Source: Vibrio xiamenensis
GTDB taxonomy: Bacteria > Pseudomonadota > Gammaproteobacteria > Enterobacterales > Vibrionaceae
Reading direction: 5' to 3'
DNA length: 44,045 nt
NCBI RefSeq assembly: GCF_900100015.1
Contig: NZ_FNDD01000039.1
Coordinates: 1-44,045, forward strand
The notes under the pieces are model-generated. The model had not been told where the DNA came from. It made no database searches and saw only the letters and a list, made by a program, of their open reading frames with translations. Positions 20,871-29,082 of the stretch are shown here, one piece after another; positions within the stretch are counted from its first letter, which is position 1, and each line of letters starts with the position of its first letter. A program made the position numbers and the translations under genes.

Positions 20871-21572
20871 TTAAGCTTGAGTGTTCAGAGAGTTCTGATC
20901 AACTGCAACGCCAGCACCCATAGTAGTAGAGATGCTAACTTTCTTCAGGAAAGTACCTTTCGCTGAAGATGGTTTTGCTTTCTTAATTGCGATTAGAAGA
21001 GCTTCAAGGTTCTCTTGCAGTTGGTTAGTTTCAAAAGAAACTTTACCAATTGTAGTGTGAACGATGCCGTTCTTGTCGTTACGGTAACGAACCTGACCAG
21101 CTTTAGCATTCTTAACTGCTTCAGCAACGTTAGGAGTTACAGTACCAACTTTAGGGTTTGGCATAAGACCGCGAGGACCTAGGATAGTACCTAGTTGTCC
21201 TACAACGCGCATTGCATCTGGAGAAGCAACAACTACGTCAAAGTCCATAACGCCTTTTTTCACTTGCTCAGCAAGATCTTCCATACCCACTAGGTCAGCG
21301 CCAGCTTCTTTCGCAGCTTCAGCGTTTGCACCTTGAGTGAATACAGCAACGCGAATTTCACGACCAGTACCGTGTGGTAGTACAGTTGCACCACGTACGT
21401 TTTGGTCAGATTTACGAGCGTCGATACCTAGGTTGATCGCAACGTCAACAGACTCAACGAATTTAGCAGTTGCTAGTTCTTTAAGAAGAGCGACAGCTTC
21501 GTTGATTTCGTATTCTTTAGTTGCTTCCACTTTTTCGCGGATAGTGCGCATGCGCTTAGTTAGTTTTGCCAT
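20871..21572 (-). CDS. rplA: 50S ribosomal protein L1
   Basis: Two-domain protein of the mobile L1 stalk that helps move deacylated tRNA from the E site. In other bacteria it represses translation of its own rplKA mRNA. The protein is 233 aa, usual length. It starts 4 bp after rplK ends, consistent with translational coupling. Confidence 0.99.
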   Translation of the reverse strand: MAKLTKRMRTIREKVEATKEYEINEAVALLKELATAKFVESVDVAINLGIDARKSDQNVRGATVLPHGTGREIRVAVFTQGANAEAAKEAGADLVGMEDLAEQVKKGVMDFDVVVASPDAMRVVGQLGTILGPRGLMPNPKVGTVTPNVAEAVKNAKAGQVRYRNDKNGIVHTTIGKVSFETNQLQENLEALLIAIKKAKPSSAKGTFLKKVSISTTMGAGVAVDQNSLNTQA

Positions 21573-21576
21573 GATC

Positions 21577-22005
21577 TTAACCCTCTACCACTAGGCCCAT
21601 TGAACGAGCAGTACCTGCGATAGAACGTTTCATCGCTTCGATGTCAGCACCAGTCATATCGCCAGCTTTAGTTTCTGCGATTTCTTGGATTTGAGCGTCA
21701 GTCACAGTACCCACTTTTTCAGTGTTTGGACGACCTGAACCAGACTTAACGCCAGCCGCTTTCTTAAGAAGAACTGCAGCAGGAGGAGTCTTAGTGATGA
21801 AAGTGAAAGAACGGTCGCTGTATACAGTGATAACAACTGGAGTTGGTAGACCTTTCTCAAGAGATTCTGTTTTTGCGTTGAACGCTTTACAGAATTCCAT
21901 GATGTTCACACCGTGTTGACCTAGAGCAGGACCAACTGGTGGACTTGGGTTTGCCATACCCGCTGCAACTTGCAGCTTGATATAAGCTTCAACTTTCTTA
22001 GCCAT
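21577..22005 (-). CDS. rplK: 50S ribosomal protein L11
   Basis: Binds the GTPase-associated centre of 23S rRNA and is needed for RelA to sense uncharged tRNA. The protein is 142 aa, as in E. coli. The N-terminal proline-rich PSPPVGPALGQHGVN segment is intact. It is first in the rplKA pair, with its own promoter about 100 bp upstream inside the nusG terminator. Confidence 0.99.
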   Translation of the reverse strand: MAKKVEAYIKLQVAAGMANPSPPVGPALGQHGVNIMEFCKAFNAKTESLEKGLPTPVVITVYSDRSFTFITKTPPAAVLLKKAAGVKSGSGRPNTEKVGTVTDAQIQEIAETKAGDMTGADIEAMKRSIAGTARSMGLVVEG

Positions 22006-22091
22006 GATATATCCTAAATTTCGGGTTCAAACGCTTATTTAATTCAATAAGCTCCCCATCGTTACAAAAAAACTTTTACTTCAGTGGAAGT

Positions 22092-22133
22092 AAAAAGGCG
22101 CGAAATTATAGTCAGATTTCGCGCCTGATACAA
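22092..22133 (-). promoter_or_regulatory. rplK promoter inside the secE-nusG terminator
   Basis: On the minus strand a -35 TTGTAT (22128-22133) and -10 TATAAT (22105-22110) are 17 bp apart. The -10 lies in the loop and inner stem of an 11-bp hairpin, AGGCGCGAAAT / ATTTCGCGCCT (22116-22126 with 22096-22106), which is followed by TTTTT. The same 40 bp therefore look like the nusG terminator and the rplKA promoter. Layout and sequence closely match the element before rplJ. Confidence 0.75.
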
Positions 22134-22151
22134 CCTTAAAAAGGTGTTTTT

Positions 22152-22700
22152 TTAATCAAGTTTTTCAACTTGACCAAATTCGAGCTCGACTGGTGTTGCA
22201 CGACCAAAGATCGATACAGACACTTTCACGCGGCTCTTCTCGTAATCCACTTCTTCAACTGTACCGTTAAAGTCAGCAAATGGCCCTTCGTTAACACGAA
22301 CCACTTCACCTGCCTCAAACATTGTTTTCGGACGTGGTGCTTCATTTGCTTTCTCAAGACGATTCAGAATTGCGTCAGCTTCCTTATCAGTGATAGGCGC
22401 TGGACGGTCAGAAGTACCACCAATGAAGCCCATGACACGCGGCACACTGCGTACTAGGTGCCATGATTCATCGTTCATGATCATCTGAACCAATACGTAG
22501 CCTGGGAAGAATTTACGTTCTGATTTGCGGCGTTGACCGGCACGCATTTCCACTACTTCTTCAGTAGGGACTAAAACTTCACCGAACAGCTCTTCCATAT
22601 CGTGCATTTTGATGTGCTCACGTAAAGATTGAGCAACACGACCTTCGAATCCAGAAAAGGCTTGAACCACGTACCAGCGTTTTTTTGGAGCTTCACTCAT
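22152..22700 (-). CDS. nusG: Transcription termination/antitermination protein NusG
   Basis: Binds the RNA polymerase clamp to aid processivity. Its KOW domain links polymerase to Rho or to ribosomal S10. The protein is 182 aa: NGN domain about 5-120 (WYVVQAFSGFE at the start), then KOW about 130-182 (EGPFADFNGTVEEVD). It is 13 bp downstream of secE, the near-universal secE-nusG pair, and is followed by the terminator/promoter element. Confidence 0.99.
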   Translation of the reverse strand: MSEAPKKRWYVVQAFSGFEGRVAQSLREHIKMHDMEELFGEVLVPTEEVVEMRAGQRRKSERKFFPGYVLVQMIMNDESWHLVRSVPRVMGFIGGTSDRPAPITDKEADAILNRLEKANEAPRPKTMFEAGEVVRVNEGPFADFNGTVEEVDYEKSRVKVSVSIFGRATPVELEFGQVEKLD

Positions 22701-22713
22701 GAATAAGAACCCT

Positions 22714-23127
22714 CTATACCCCAGTCACTAACGCGACTAAACGGACCATCAGTCCGTCAATGCCCCATAGCGCTAGAGCCATTACAATACTTACAGCTAA
22801 AACGATAAAAGTCGTTTGCGTTGTTTCTTGGCGAGTAGGCCAAACCACTTTACGAACTTCCATACGTGCTTCGCGAGCAAACGTGATCGCAGCTTTACCT
22901 TTAACAGTAGTAGCTAACACACCTAGCGCAGCTACAACCAGTACTACTGCACCAGCAGCACGGGCAACCACGTTTAGGTTATAATACGTAAAGTCTGAAT
23001 TTGGACCACTTCCACCCAAAAGTGCGTTTCCCACAACAGCGGCAGCTAGCAGAACAAAAGCGACAATCCACTTAAATGTATCTGCGGCACTTGAGCTATC
23101 AGGAGTTTCAGCATGATTTGCTTTCAT
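22714..23127 (-). CDS. secE: Protein translocase subunit SecE
   Basis: Essential clamp around SecY in the SecYEG channel. The protein is 137 aa, the long gamma-proteobacterial form with three membrane helices (about 20-40, 55-78 and 105-130). The conserved amphipathic segment before the last helix reads EVRKVVWPTRQE. It is 234 bp from tuf, with its own promoter overlapping the tuf terminator. Confidence 0.97.
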   Translation of the reverse strand: MKANHAETPDSSSAADTFKWIVAFVLLAAAVVGNALLGGSGPNSDFTYYNLNVVARAAGAVVLVVAALGVLATTVKGKAAITFAREARMEVRKVVWPTRQETTQTTFIVLAVSIVMALALWGIDGLMVRLVALVTGV

Positions 23128-23298
23128 AAAACCAACCTGTCACAAGTCTTACTATAGACGACAACAACCCCGCTGTTGCAGGGCAAATCCATAAAACACC
23201 AAGTATAGAGACTTGATGCACGCTTTATTGGCTCAGAGTGTATTCTCAACCAAAAAAATTCCTACTTTGTCGCTTTCTTGTACAAGAAAACAACAACA

Positions 23299-23328
23299 AT
23301 TATATGCAGTGCATAAAAAGGGCATCAA
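23299..23328 (-). promoter_or_regulatory. secE promoter overlapping the tuf terminator
   Basis: On the minus strand -35 TTGATG (23323-23328), 18-bp spacer and -10 TATAAT (23299-23304). The -35 lies within the terminator stem-loop that follows tuf, so secE-nusG can start independently just where tuf transcription ends. Confidence 0.65.
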
Positions 23329-23342
23329 ATGATGCCCTTTTT
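23315..23342 (-). terminator. tuf terminator
   Basis: The 13-bp perfect stem AAAAAGGGCATCA / TGATGCCCTTTTT has a 2-base loop. It starts 19 bp after the tuf stop and is symmetrical, with T tract on either strand. Confidence 0.93.
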
Positions 23343-23361
23343 GGTGTTAGTTCGTCAAATA

Positions 23362-24546
23362 TTATTCAACGATTTTAGCTACAACACCAGCGCCTACTGT
23401 ACGGCCACCTTCGCGGATTGCGAAACGTAGACCTTCATCCATTGCGATTGGAGCGATTAGCTCTACAGTCATTTGGATGTTGTCGCCTGGCATTACCATT
23501 TCTACGCCTTCTGGTAGTGAGATATCACCAGTTACGTCAGTTGTACGGAAGTAGAACTGTGGACGGTAGCCTTTGAAGAATGGGGTGTGACGACCACCTT
23601 CATCTTTAGACAGTACGTATACTTCTGATTCGAATTTAGTGTGTGGTGTGATTGAACCTGGTTTCGCTAGTACTTGACCACGTTCTACTTCATCACGTTT
23701 AGTACCACGTAGTAGTGCACCAACGTTCTCACCCGCACGACCTTCGTCTAGAAGCTTACGGAACATCTCTACACCTGTACAAGTTGTAGTAGTTGTGTCG
23801 TGGATACCAACGATTGCTACTTCATCACCTACTGATAGGATACCGCGCTCGATACGGCCAGTTACTACTGTACCACGACCTTGGATTGAGAATACGTCTT
23901 CGATTGGCATTAGGAACGGCATGTCTACTGCACGCTCTGGCTCTGGGATGTAGTTGTCTAGCGCTTCTGCTAGTTCTACAATCTTAGCTTCCCATTGCTC
24001 TTCGCCGTTTAGAGCGCCTAGAGCTGAACCTTGGATAACTGGTAGGTCATCACCTGGGAAATCGTACTCAGATAGAAGTTCACGTACTTCCATTTCTACT
24101 AGTTCTAGTAGCTCTTCGTCATCTACCATGTCACATTTGTTCATGAATACGATGATGTAAGGGATACCAACCTGACGGCCTAGTAGGATGTGCTCACGAG
24201 TTTGTGGCATTGGACCATCTGTTGCTGCTACAACTAGGATACCACCGTCCATTTGCGCAGCACCGGTGATCATGTTTTTAACATAGTCAGCGTGTCCTGG
24301 GCAGTCTACGTGCGCGTAGTGACGAGTTGGAGTATCGTACTCAACGTGTGAAGTCGCGATTGTGATACCGCGTTCACGCTCTTCTGGAGCGTTATCGATT
24401 GATGCGAAGTCACGAGCAGCACCGCCGTAAACTTTAGCAAGAGTAGTACAGATAGCTGCAGTTAGAGTTGTTTTACCGTGGTCAACGTGGCCGATAGTAC
24501 CAACGTTTACGTGCGGTTTCGTACGTTCAAATTTTTCTTTAGACAC
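23362..24546 (-). CDS. tuf: Elongation factor Tu
   Basis: GTPase that delivers aminoacyl-tRNA to the ribosome. The protein is 394 aa. P-loop GHVDHGKT is at 19-26, G2 in RGITI, G3 DCPG at 81-84 and G4 NKCD near 136. It starts at GTG 24546 with a GGAAGGA ribosome-binding region. Its context is a hybrid: upstream is fusA (str operon, normally tufA) and downstream is secE (normally tufB). Most enteric and Vibrio genomes have two tuf copies, one in each context. Only one is present here, at the exact point where the two contexts meet, which suggests recombination or an assembly join inside the gene. Confidence 0.98.
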   Translation of the reverse strand: MSKEKFERTKPHVNVGTIGHVDHGKTTLTAAICTTLAKVYGGAARDFASIDNAPEERERGITIATSHVEYDTPTRHYAHVDCPGHADYVKNMITGAAQMDGGILVVAATDGPMPQTREHILLGRQVGIPYIIVFMNKCDMVDDEELLELVEMEVRELLSEYDFPGDDLPVIQGSALGALNGEEQWEAKIVELAEALDNYIPEPERAVDMPFLMPIEDVFSIQGRGTVVTGRIERGILSVGDEVAIVGIHDTTTTTCTGVEMFRKLLDEGRAGENVGALLRGTKRDEVERGQVLAKPGSITPHTKFESEVYVLSKDEGGRHTPFFKGYRPQFYFRTTDVTGDISLPEGVEMVMPGDNIQMTVELIAPIAMDEGLRFAIREGGRTVGAGVVAKIVE

Positions 24547-24612
24547 GATCGTGTTCCTTCCTAGTTATGATTCGCCGCAATCTTTATTGATCACGGCGCG
24601 CCAGAATTTGCT

Positions 24613-24641
24613 ATTTTAAGCGCCAACGCATGTCAGCGCAA
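24613..24641 (-). promoter_or_regulatory. Putative tuf promoter in the fusA-tuf gap
   Basis: Minus-strand -35-like TTGCGC (24636-24641), 17 bp, then -10 TAAAAT (24613-24618). It lies in the 154-bp gap after fusA. The -35 is weak (3 of 6) and the -10 good (5 of 6). It would allow tuf to be made in excess of fusA. Confidence 0.45.
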
Positions 24642-24700
24642 TATTTGGGCGTATCGATCTCGAAAAAACCGTTAGAGTTTTTACAGAACGATACAAATGA

Positions 24701-26800
24701 TCAATATCCGCGGTCAGCAATAACTTTTTCTGCAAAGTTTTTCGGTACTTCCGCATACTCAAAGAATTCCATTGAGTAAGAAGCACGACCTTGCGTTGCT
24801 GAACGAAGATCCGTTGCGTAACCGAACATCTCGGACAATGGAACTTGAGCACGGATAATTTTCAGGCCAGCAACGCCTTCATCCATCCCCTCGATGATGC
24901 CACGGCGACGGTTTAAGTCACCCACAACATCACCCATCCAATCTTCCGGAGTGGTTACTTCAACTTTCATCATTGGTTCAAGAAGAACAGGCTGAGCTTC
25001 TAGAGCCCCCTTCCTGAACGCCATCGAGCCGGCAATCTTAAACGCCATTTCGTTGGAGTCAACATCATGATAAGAACCGTCGAACAAGGTTGCTTTAATA
25101 TCCAAAACAGGATAACCGGCAAGTACACCACTGTTCATTTGCTCTTCGATACCTTTCGATACCGAGCTGATGTATTCCTTAGGAACCACACCACCCACGA
25201 TTTCATCGACAAAGACAAAGCCTTCGCCCGGTTCTGAAGGTTCAAGTTTGATCCAAACATGGCCATATTGACCACGTCCACCAGATTGGCGAACAAACTT
25301 ACCTTCAACCTCAGCTTTACCACGAATGGTTTCGCGATAAGCCACTTGAGGTTTACCAACGTTGCAATCAACGCTGAACTCACGCTTCATACGGTCAACG
25401 ATAATGTCTAGGTGAAGCTCACCCATGCCAGAAATCAAAGTCTGGCCTGTTTCGTCGTCCGTTTCCACGCGAAAAGATGGATCTTCCGCAGCAAGCTTGC
25501 CAAGCGCAATACCCATTTTCTCTTGATCTGCCTTAGAGCGAGGCTCTACTGCAATCTGAATAACCGGCTCTGGGAATTCCATGCGCTCTAGAATCACTTT
25601 ATGATTCTGATCACACAGAGTGTCACCTGTGGTCACATCTTTTAGACCAACGGCCGCAGCGATATCACCAGCACGAATTTCTTTAATTTCTTCGCGCTTG
25701 TTTGAGTGCATCTGTACGATTCGACCAAAGCGCTCACGCTTTTGTTTCACTGAGTTGTAGACAGCATCGCCCGAGTTTACAACACCAGAATAAACACGCA
25801 TAAAGGTTAAAGTACCGACAAACGGGTCAGTCGCAATTTTGAACGCCAATGCTGAGAATGGTTCAGTGTCGTCTGCATGACGTTCCACTTCTTTCTCATC
25901 TTCATCAACGCCCTTAATTGAAGGAACATCAACTGGTGATGGCAAGAATTCAACAACCGCATCGAGTACAGCTTGCACACCTTTGTTTTTGAATGCACTA
26001 CCACAAGTGGCAAGAACGATTTCGTTATTCAGTGTACGAGCGCGAAGACCGGCTTTGATATCTTGCTCAGAAAGTTCCCCTTCTTCGAGGTACTTTTCCA
26101 TCAACTCTTCATTGGCTTCTGCTGCTGACTCAACCATGTGGTTGTGCCATTCTTCAGCGAGTTCGAGCATATCAGCTGGAATTTCTTCATACGAGAAGGT
26201 CATGCCTTGATCGGCTTCATTCCAGTTAATAGCTTTCATCTTGATAAGGTCGATGACACCTTTGAACTCTTCTTCCGCACCAATGTTCAATTGGATAGGA
26301 ACAGGAGTCGCACCAAGACGATTTTTAATTTGTTCAACAACGCGTAGGAAGTCTGCACCTGCACGGTCCATCTTGTTAACAAATACCATACGAGGTACAT
26401 GGTATTTATCAGCTTGACGCCAAACGGTCTCAGACTGAGGTTCAACACCAGATGATCCACAGAATACGACCACAGCACCATCAAGCACACGAAGAGAACG
26501 CTCTACTTCGATCGTAAAGTCAACGTGTCCAGGGGTATCAATGATGTTGATGCGATGATCTTGGAATTGCGCTTCCATACCACGCCAGAAGGTAGTCGTT
26601 GCAGCTGAGGTGATAGTGATACCACGCTCCTGCTCTTGCTCCATCCAGTCCATGGTGGCAGCACCATCGTGAACTTCGCCGATTTTGTGAGAGAGGCCAG
26701 TGTAGAACAGAATACGCTCAGTTGTGGTTGTCTTACCTGCATCTACGTGCGCACAGATACCGATATTACGGTAGCGCTCAATAGGAGTTTTGCGAGCCAC
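24701..26800 (-). CDS. fusA: Elongation factor G
   Basis: Translocation GTPase that also acts with RRF in ribosome recycling; fusidic acid target. The protein is 699 aa with P-loop AHVDAGKTTTTE at about 17-28, DTPGHVDF switch II and NKMD. Domains II-V follow in the usual order. It is fourth in the str series rpsL-rpsG-fusA-tuf. A hairpin with T tract separates it from rpsG. Confidence 0.99.
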   Translation of the reverse strand: MARKTPIERYRNIGICAHVDAGKTTTTERILFYTGLSHKIGEVHDGAATMDWMEQEQERGITITSAATTTFWRGMEAQFQDHRINIIDTPGHVDFTIEVERSLRVLDGAVVVFCGSSGVEPQSETVWRQADKYHVPRMVFVNKMDRAGADFLRVVEQIKNRLGATPVPIQLNIGAEEEFKGVIDLIKMKAINWNEADQGMTFSYEEIPADMLELAEEWHNHMVESAAEANEELMEKYLEEGELSEQDIKAGLRARTLNNEIVLATCGSAFKNKGVQAVLDAVVEFLPSPVDVPSIKGVDEDEKEVERHADDTEPFSALAFKIATDPFVGTLTFMRVYSGVVNSGDAVYNSVKQKRERFGRIVQMHSNKREEIKEIRAGDIAAAVGLKDVTTGDTLCDQNHKVILERMEFPEPVIQIAVEPRSKADQEKMGIALGKLAAEDPSFRVETDDETGQTLISGMGELHLDIIVDRMKREFSVDCNVGKPQVAYRETIRGKAEVEGKFVRQSGGRGQYGHVWIKLEPSEPGEGFVFVDEIVGGVVPKEYISSVSKGIEEQMNSGVLAGYPVLDIKATLFDGSYHDVDSNEMAFKIAGSMAFRKGALEAQPVLLEPMMKVEVTTPEDWMGDVVGDLNRRRGIIEGMDEGVAGLKIIRAQVPLSEMFGYATDLRSATQGRASYSMEFFEYAEVPKNFAEKVIADRGY

Positions 26801-26833
26801 GATTGTATCCTCTTACTAAGGTGTACCTTAGAG

Positions 26834-26868
26834 TAAAGAAAAGTGCTGCGAGAGAGCCTCGCAGCACT
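26834..26868 (-). terminator. Hairpin with T tract between rpsG and fusA
   Basis: The 11-bp perfect stem AGTGCTGCGAG / CTCGCAGCACT (26842-26852 with 26858-26868) has loop AGAGC. On the minus strand it is followed by TTTTCTTT. It lies 10 bp after the rpsG stop and about 40 bp before fusA. It probably acts as partial terminator or mRNA-end stabiliser inside the operon. Confidence 0.7.
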
Positions 26869-26877
26869 GAAGGTCTA

Positions 26878-27348
26878 TTACCAACGGTAATGAGCAAACG
26901 CTTTGTTCGCTTCTGCCATACGGTGAACGTCTTCACGTTTCTTAACAGCAGTACCTTTATTTTCTGACGCGTCTAGCATTTCAGCAGCTAGACGTCCAGC
27001 CATAGATTTTTCACCACGCTTACGCGCAGCTTCAACCAACCAACGCATAGCAAGTGCGTTACGGCGAACCGGACGTACTTCTACAGGCACTTGGTAAGTA
27101 GAACCACCTACACGGCGAGATTTAACTTCTACCGCTGGGCGAACATTTTCAAGAGCTTCTTCAAAAATAGCTAAGTGATCTTTACCAGATTTCTCAGCCA
27201 TAGTGTCTAGTGCAGTGTAAACGATTTTTTCTGCAGTAGATTTTTTTCCGTCAACCATAAGGATGTTAACGAATTTTGCCAGCAGTTCAGATTTGAACTT
27301 AGGATCTGGAAGGATCTTACGCTGACCAATAACGCGACGACGTGGCAT
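26878..27348 (-). CDS. rpsG: 30S ribosomal protein S7
   Basis: Primary 16S rRNA 3'-domain binding protein that nucleates head assembly. In E. coli it represses translation of its own gene by binding the rpsL-rpsG spacer. The protein is 156 aa, the short form of the family. The 118-bp spacer before it, AT-rich with several possible stems, could hold the corresponding S7 site, but I have not folded it. Confidence 0.99.
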   Translation of the reverse strand: MPRRRVIGQRKILPDPKFKSELLAKFVNILMVDGKKSTAEKIVYTALDTMAEKSGKDHLAIFEEALENVRPAVEVKSRRVGGSTYQVPVEVRPVRRNALAMRWLVEAARKRGEKSMAGRLAAEMLDASENKGTAVKKREDVHRMAEANKAFAHYRW

Positions 27349-27466
27349 GGAATATTCTCCGTTGTCTTCTTCAGGTTTTATCCAAAACTTTTCAGTTTTT
27401 TCAAAAAATAAAAATTGAAAATAAGTGTTTGGCCTTACTTAACGCTTTCTTTATAAAAAAGAGGCA

Positions 27467-27841
27467 TTAAGACTTAGGACGCTTCACACCGTACTTAGAA
27501 CGACCTTGTTTACGGTCATTTACGCCAGCACAGTCAAGTGCGCCGCGAACAGTGTGGTAACGCACACCTGGAAGGTCTTTAACACGACCACCACGGATAA
27601 GAACAACTGAGTGCTCTTGAAGGTTGTGACCTTCACCGCCGATGTACGAAGTTACTTCGAAACCGTTTGTTAAACGAACACGACAAACTTTACGAAGTGC
27701 TGAGTTAGGTTTTTTAGGTGTAGTAGTGTAAACACGAGTACATACACCACGTTTTTGTGGGCACGCTTCTAGTGCAGGCACGTTGCTTTTAACAACTTGC
27801 TTTGCACGTGGTTTGCGTACCAACTGGTTAATAGTTGCCAT
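27467..27841 (-). CDS. rpsL: 30S ribosomal protein S12
   Basis: Decoding-centre protein. The protein is 124 aa. The streptomycin-relevant lysines are wild type: the TTTPKKPNS loop (K42 region) and GRVKDLPG (K87 region). It is first gene of the str series, with a strong promoter and a structured leader about 50-110 bp upstream. Confidence 0.99.
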   Translation of the reverse strand: MATINQLVRKPRAKQVVKSNVPALEACPQKRGVCTRVYTTTPKKPNSALRKVCRVRLTNGFEVTSYIGGEGHNLQEHSVVLIRGGRVKDLPGVRYHTVRGALDCAGVNDRKQGRSKYGVKRPKS

Positions 27842-27880
27842 TAACTAGCTCCTGATTTACTTGAAAGTAAGCTTTGTGAA

Positions 27881-27915
27881 AAATCTAGTCCCCAATGCAA
27901 ATGCAAATTGGGGAC
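27881..27915 (-). promoter_or_regulatory. rpsL leader hairpin (attenuator-like)
   Basis: GTCCCCAAT / ATTGGGGAC (27888-27896 with 27907-27915) is a perfect 9-bp stem with a 10-base loop. On the minus strand it is followed by TAGATTTTT. The predicted transcription start falls at the outer edge of the stem, so the str-operon mRNA would begin with this hairpin. It could attenuate early or protect the 5' end. Confidence 0.6.
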
Positions 27916-27920
27916 GCAAA

Positions 27921-27949
27921 ATTCTATGCAGCAGTGGGATGTGTGTCAA
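27921..27949 (-). promoter_or_regulatory. str operon (rpsL) promoter
   Basis: Minus-strand -35 TTGACA (27944-27949, perfect), 17-bp spacer, -10 TAGAAT (27921-27926, 5 of 6). It lies about 80 bp upstream of rpsL and about 100 bp after the tusB stop. It is the best sigma-70 promoter match that I found in the window. Confidence 0.8.
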
Positions 27950-28044
27950 GAAATATACAGATCTTTTTTCAACCAAAAATCATGCATGAAGCACAAATGG
28001 GCTTTGGTCTTCGCATATTTATGCTTAGTCAGTTAAATACGCTG

Positions 28045-28323
28045 TTATTCCCAGGTCATGGAGTGGCTATGCTCGACAGTGAGTTCAACAAACTCAGCAT
28101 AATTAATCACATGAATCGATGGACTGATTCGTGCATCAATACCTCGAGCTTTTGCATCTTCATCAAGAACATAAATTGAGTATTGGTCATTTCCTTGGAC
28201 ATAGTCCTTGTGCTGTGAAATTGCAGCATAAACACTATCTTCGATCAGCAACATCGCGTCCTGTTGAGACACAAATAATCGCGCATCTTGCAAAGCTGGG
28301 ATGGTTTTTATGATATGTAACAT
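28045..28323 (-). CDS. tusB: Sulfur relay protein TusB
   Basis: Subunit of the TusBCD heterohexamer, which passes persulfide sulfur from TusA to TusE for 2-thiolation of U34 in Lys, Glu and Gln tRNAs. ATG 28323 (MLHIIKT) gives 92 aa, close to E. coli (95). The 20-residue upstream extension is rejected because it runs into the tusC 3' end. It is 10 bp after tusC and last of the yheO-tusDCB unit. Like other TusB it lacks a catalytic cysteine. Confidence 0.9.
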   Translation of the reverse strand: MLHIIKTIPALQDARLFVSQQDAMLLIEDSVYAAISQHKDYVQGNDQYSIYVLDEDAKARGIDARISPSIHVINYAEFVELTVEHSHSMTWE

Positions 28324-28333
28324 ACAGGTGCCT

Positions 28334-28690
28334 TTAGAAAGATAAGATTTTATCCGCTTGCTGCAGCTGTTGTTTAATCTCATCGCGATTTAGACGTTCG
28401 GCATTCAGCACTAAGTCAGCATGTGCCACACCTCGCTCATCGAGCGATTGCTGACAAACGTAGACTTGTTCAATGTCATAGAGCTCAAAGAGCTTAAACA
28501 TTGGCGCATAATCTTTACTTGCGATGTGATTTGGTTGCTGGCCTTGCAACAATTGCAATACGCCATCAGCAACAAAAATCACTTGAATCGTTTCGCAATA
28601 CGCCGAAGCAGCTAACAGAGCATCAACACCTTCACGCCCAGATGCGCTACCATGAGGTGCGCTGCGAAATACAAAGGTTAACTGACTCAA
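28334..28690 (-). CDS. tusC: Sulfur relay protein TusC
   Basis: Structural subunit of TusBCD, DsrE/DsrF fold. The protein is 118 aa (E. coli 119), with the N-terminal LTFVFRSAPHGSASGREG stretch typical of TusC. It overlaps tusD by 4 bp (28687-28690), indicating translational coupling. Confidence 0.93.
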   Translation of the reverse strand: MSQLTFVFRSAPHGSASGREGVDALLAASAYCETIQVIFVADGVLQLLQGQQPNHIASKDYAPMFKLFELYDIEQVYVCQQSLDERGVAHADLVLNAERLNRDEIKQQLQQADKILSF

Positions 28691-29082
28691 AACTGCACCA
28701 CTCTGTCTTGGCTAAGAAGCGCTTCCGCCAAACTGCCAAGGCCCGACTGTTCAAAACCATCGGCAAGGTTGTGCGAAGCAAGGCCATGTTGCTGAGCTTC
28801 ACTTTCACTCACAATACCTCTGCGCAGCGCTGCGGCAACACAAGTTTGCAAAGCAAATCCATGCTGTTGAGATAACGCTTGCCATGCAGCGGTAATATCA
28901 AACTCGTCATTTGCAGGCACCGCAAGTTGCCCACCATTGGTCACCCCATCACGATAAAAAAACACGCTGTTTAATTGATGACCTTTGGCAAGCAGGGCAC
29001 TGGCAAACTTATACGCCGAACGTGACGATTGATCGCCATAGTTCGCACCATTGACGACCAACGTATAAGTCAGAGAATTCAC
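28687..29082 (-). CDS. tusD: Sulfurtransferase TusD
   Basis: Catalytic subunit of TusBCD that carries the persulfide. The protein is 131 aa. The conserved cysteine is in FALQTCVAAALRRG, near residue 80. The N-terminus LTYTLVVNGANYGDQSS matches the family. It overlaps yheO by 4 bp and tusC by 4 bp, so the three are read as one tightly coupled set. Confidence 0.95.
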   Translation of the reverse strand: MNSLTYTLVVNGANYGDQSSRSAYKFASALLAKGHQLNSVFFYRDGVTNGGQLAVPANDEFDITAAWQALSQQHGFALQTCVAAALRRGIVSESEAQQHGLASHNLADGFEQSGLGSLAEALLSQDRVVQF

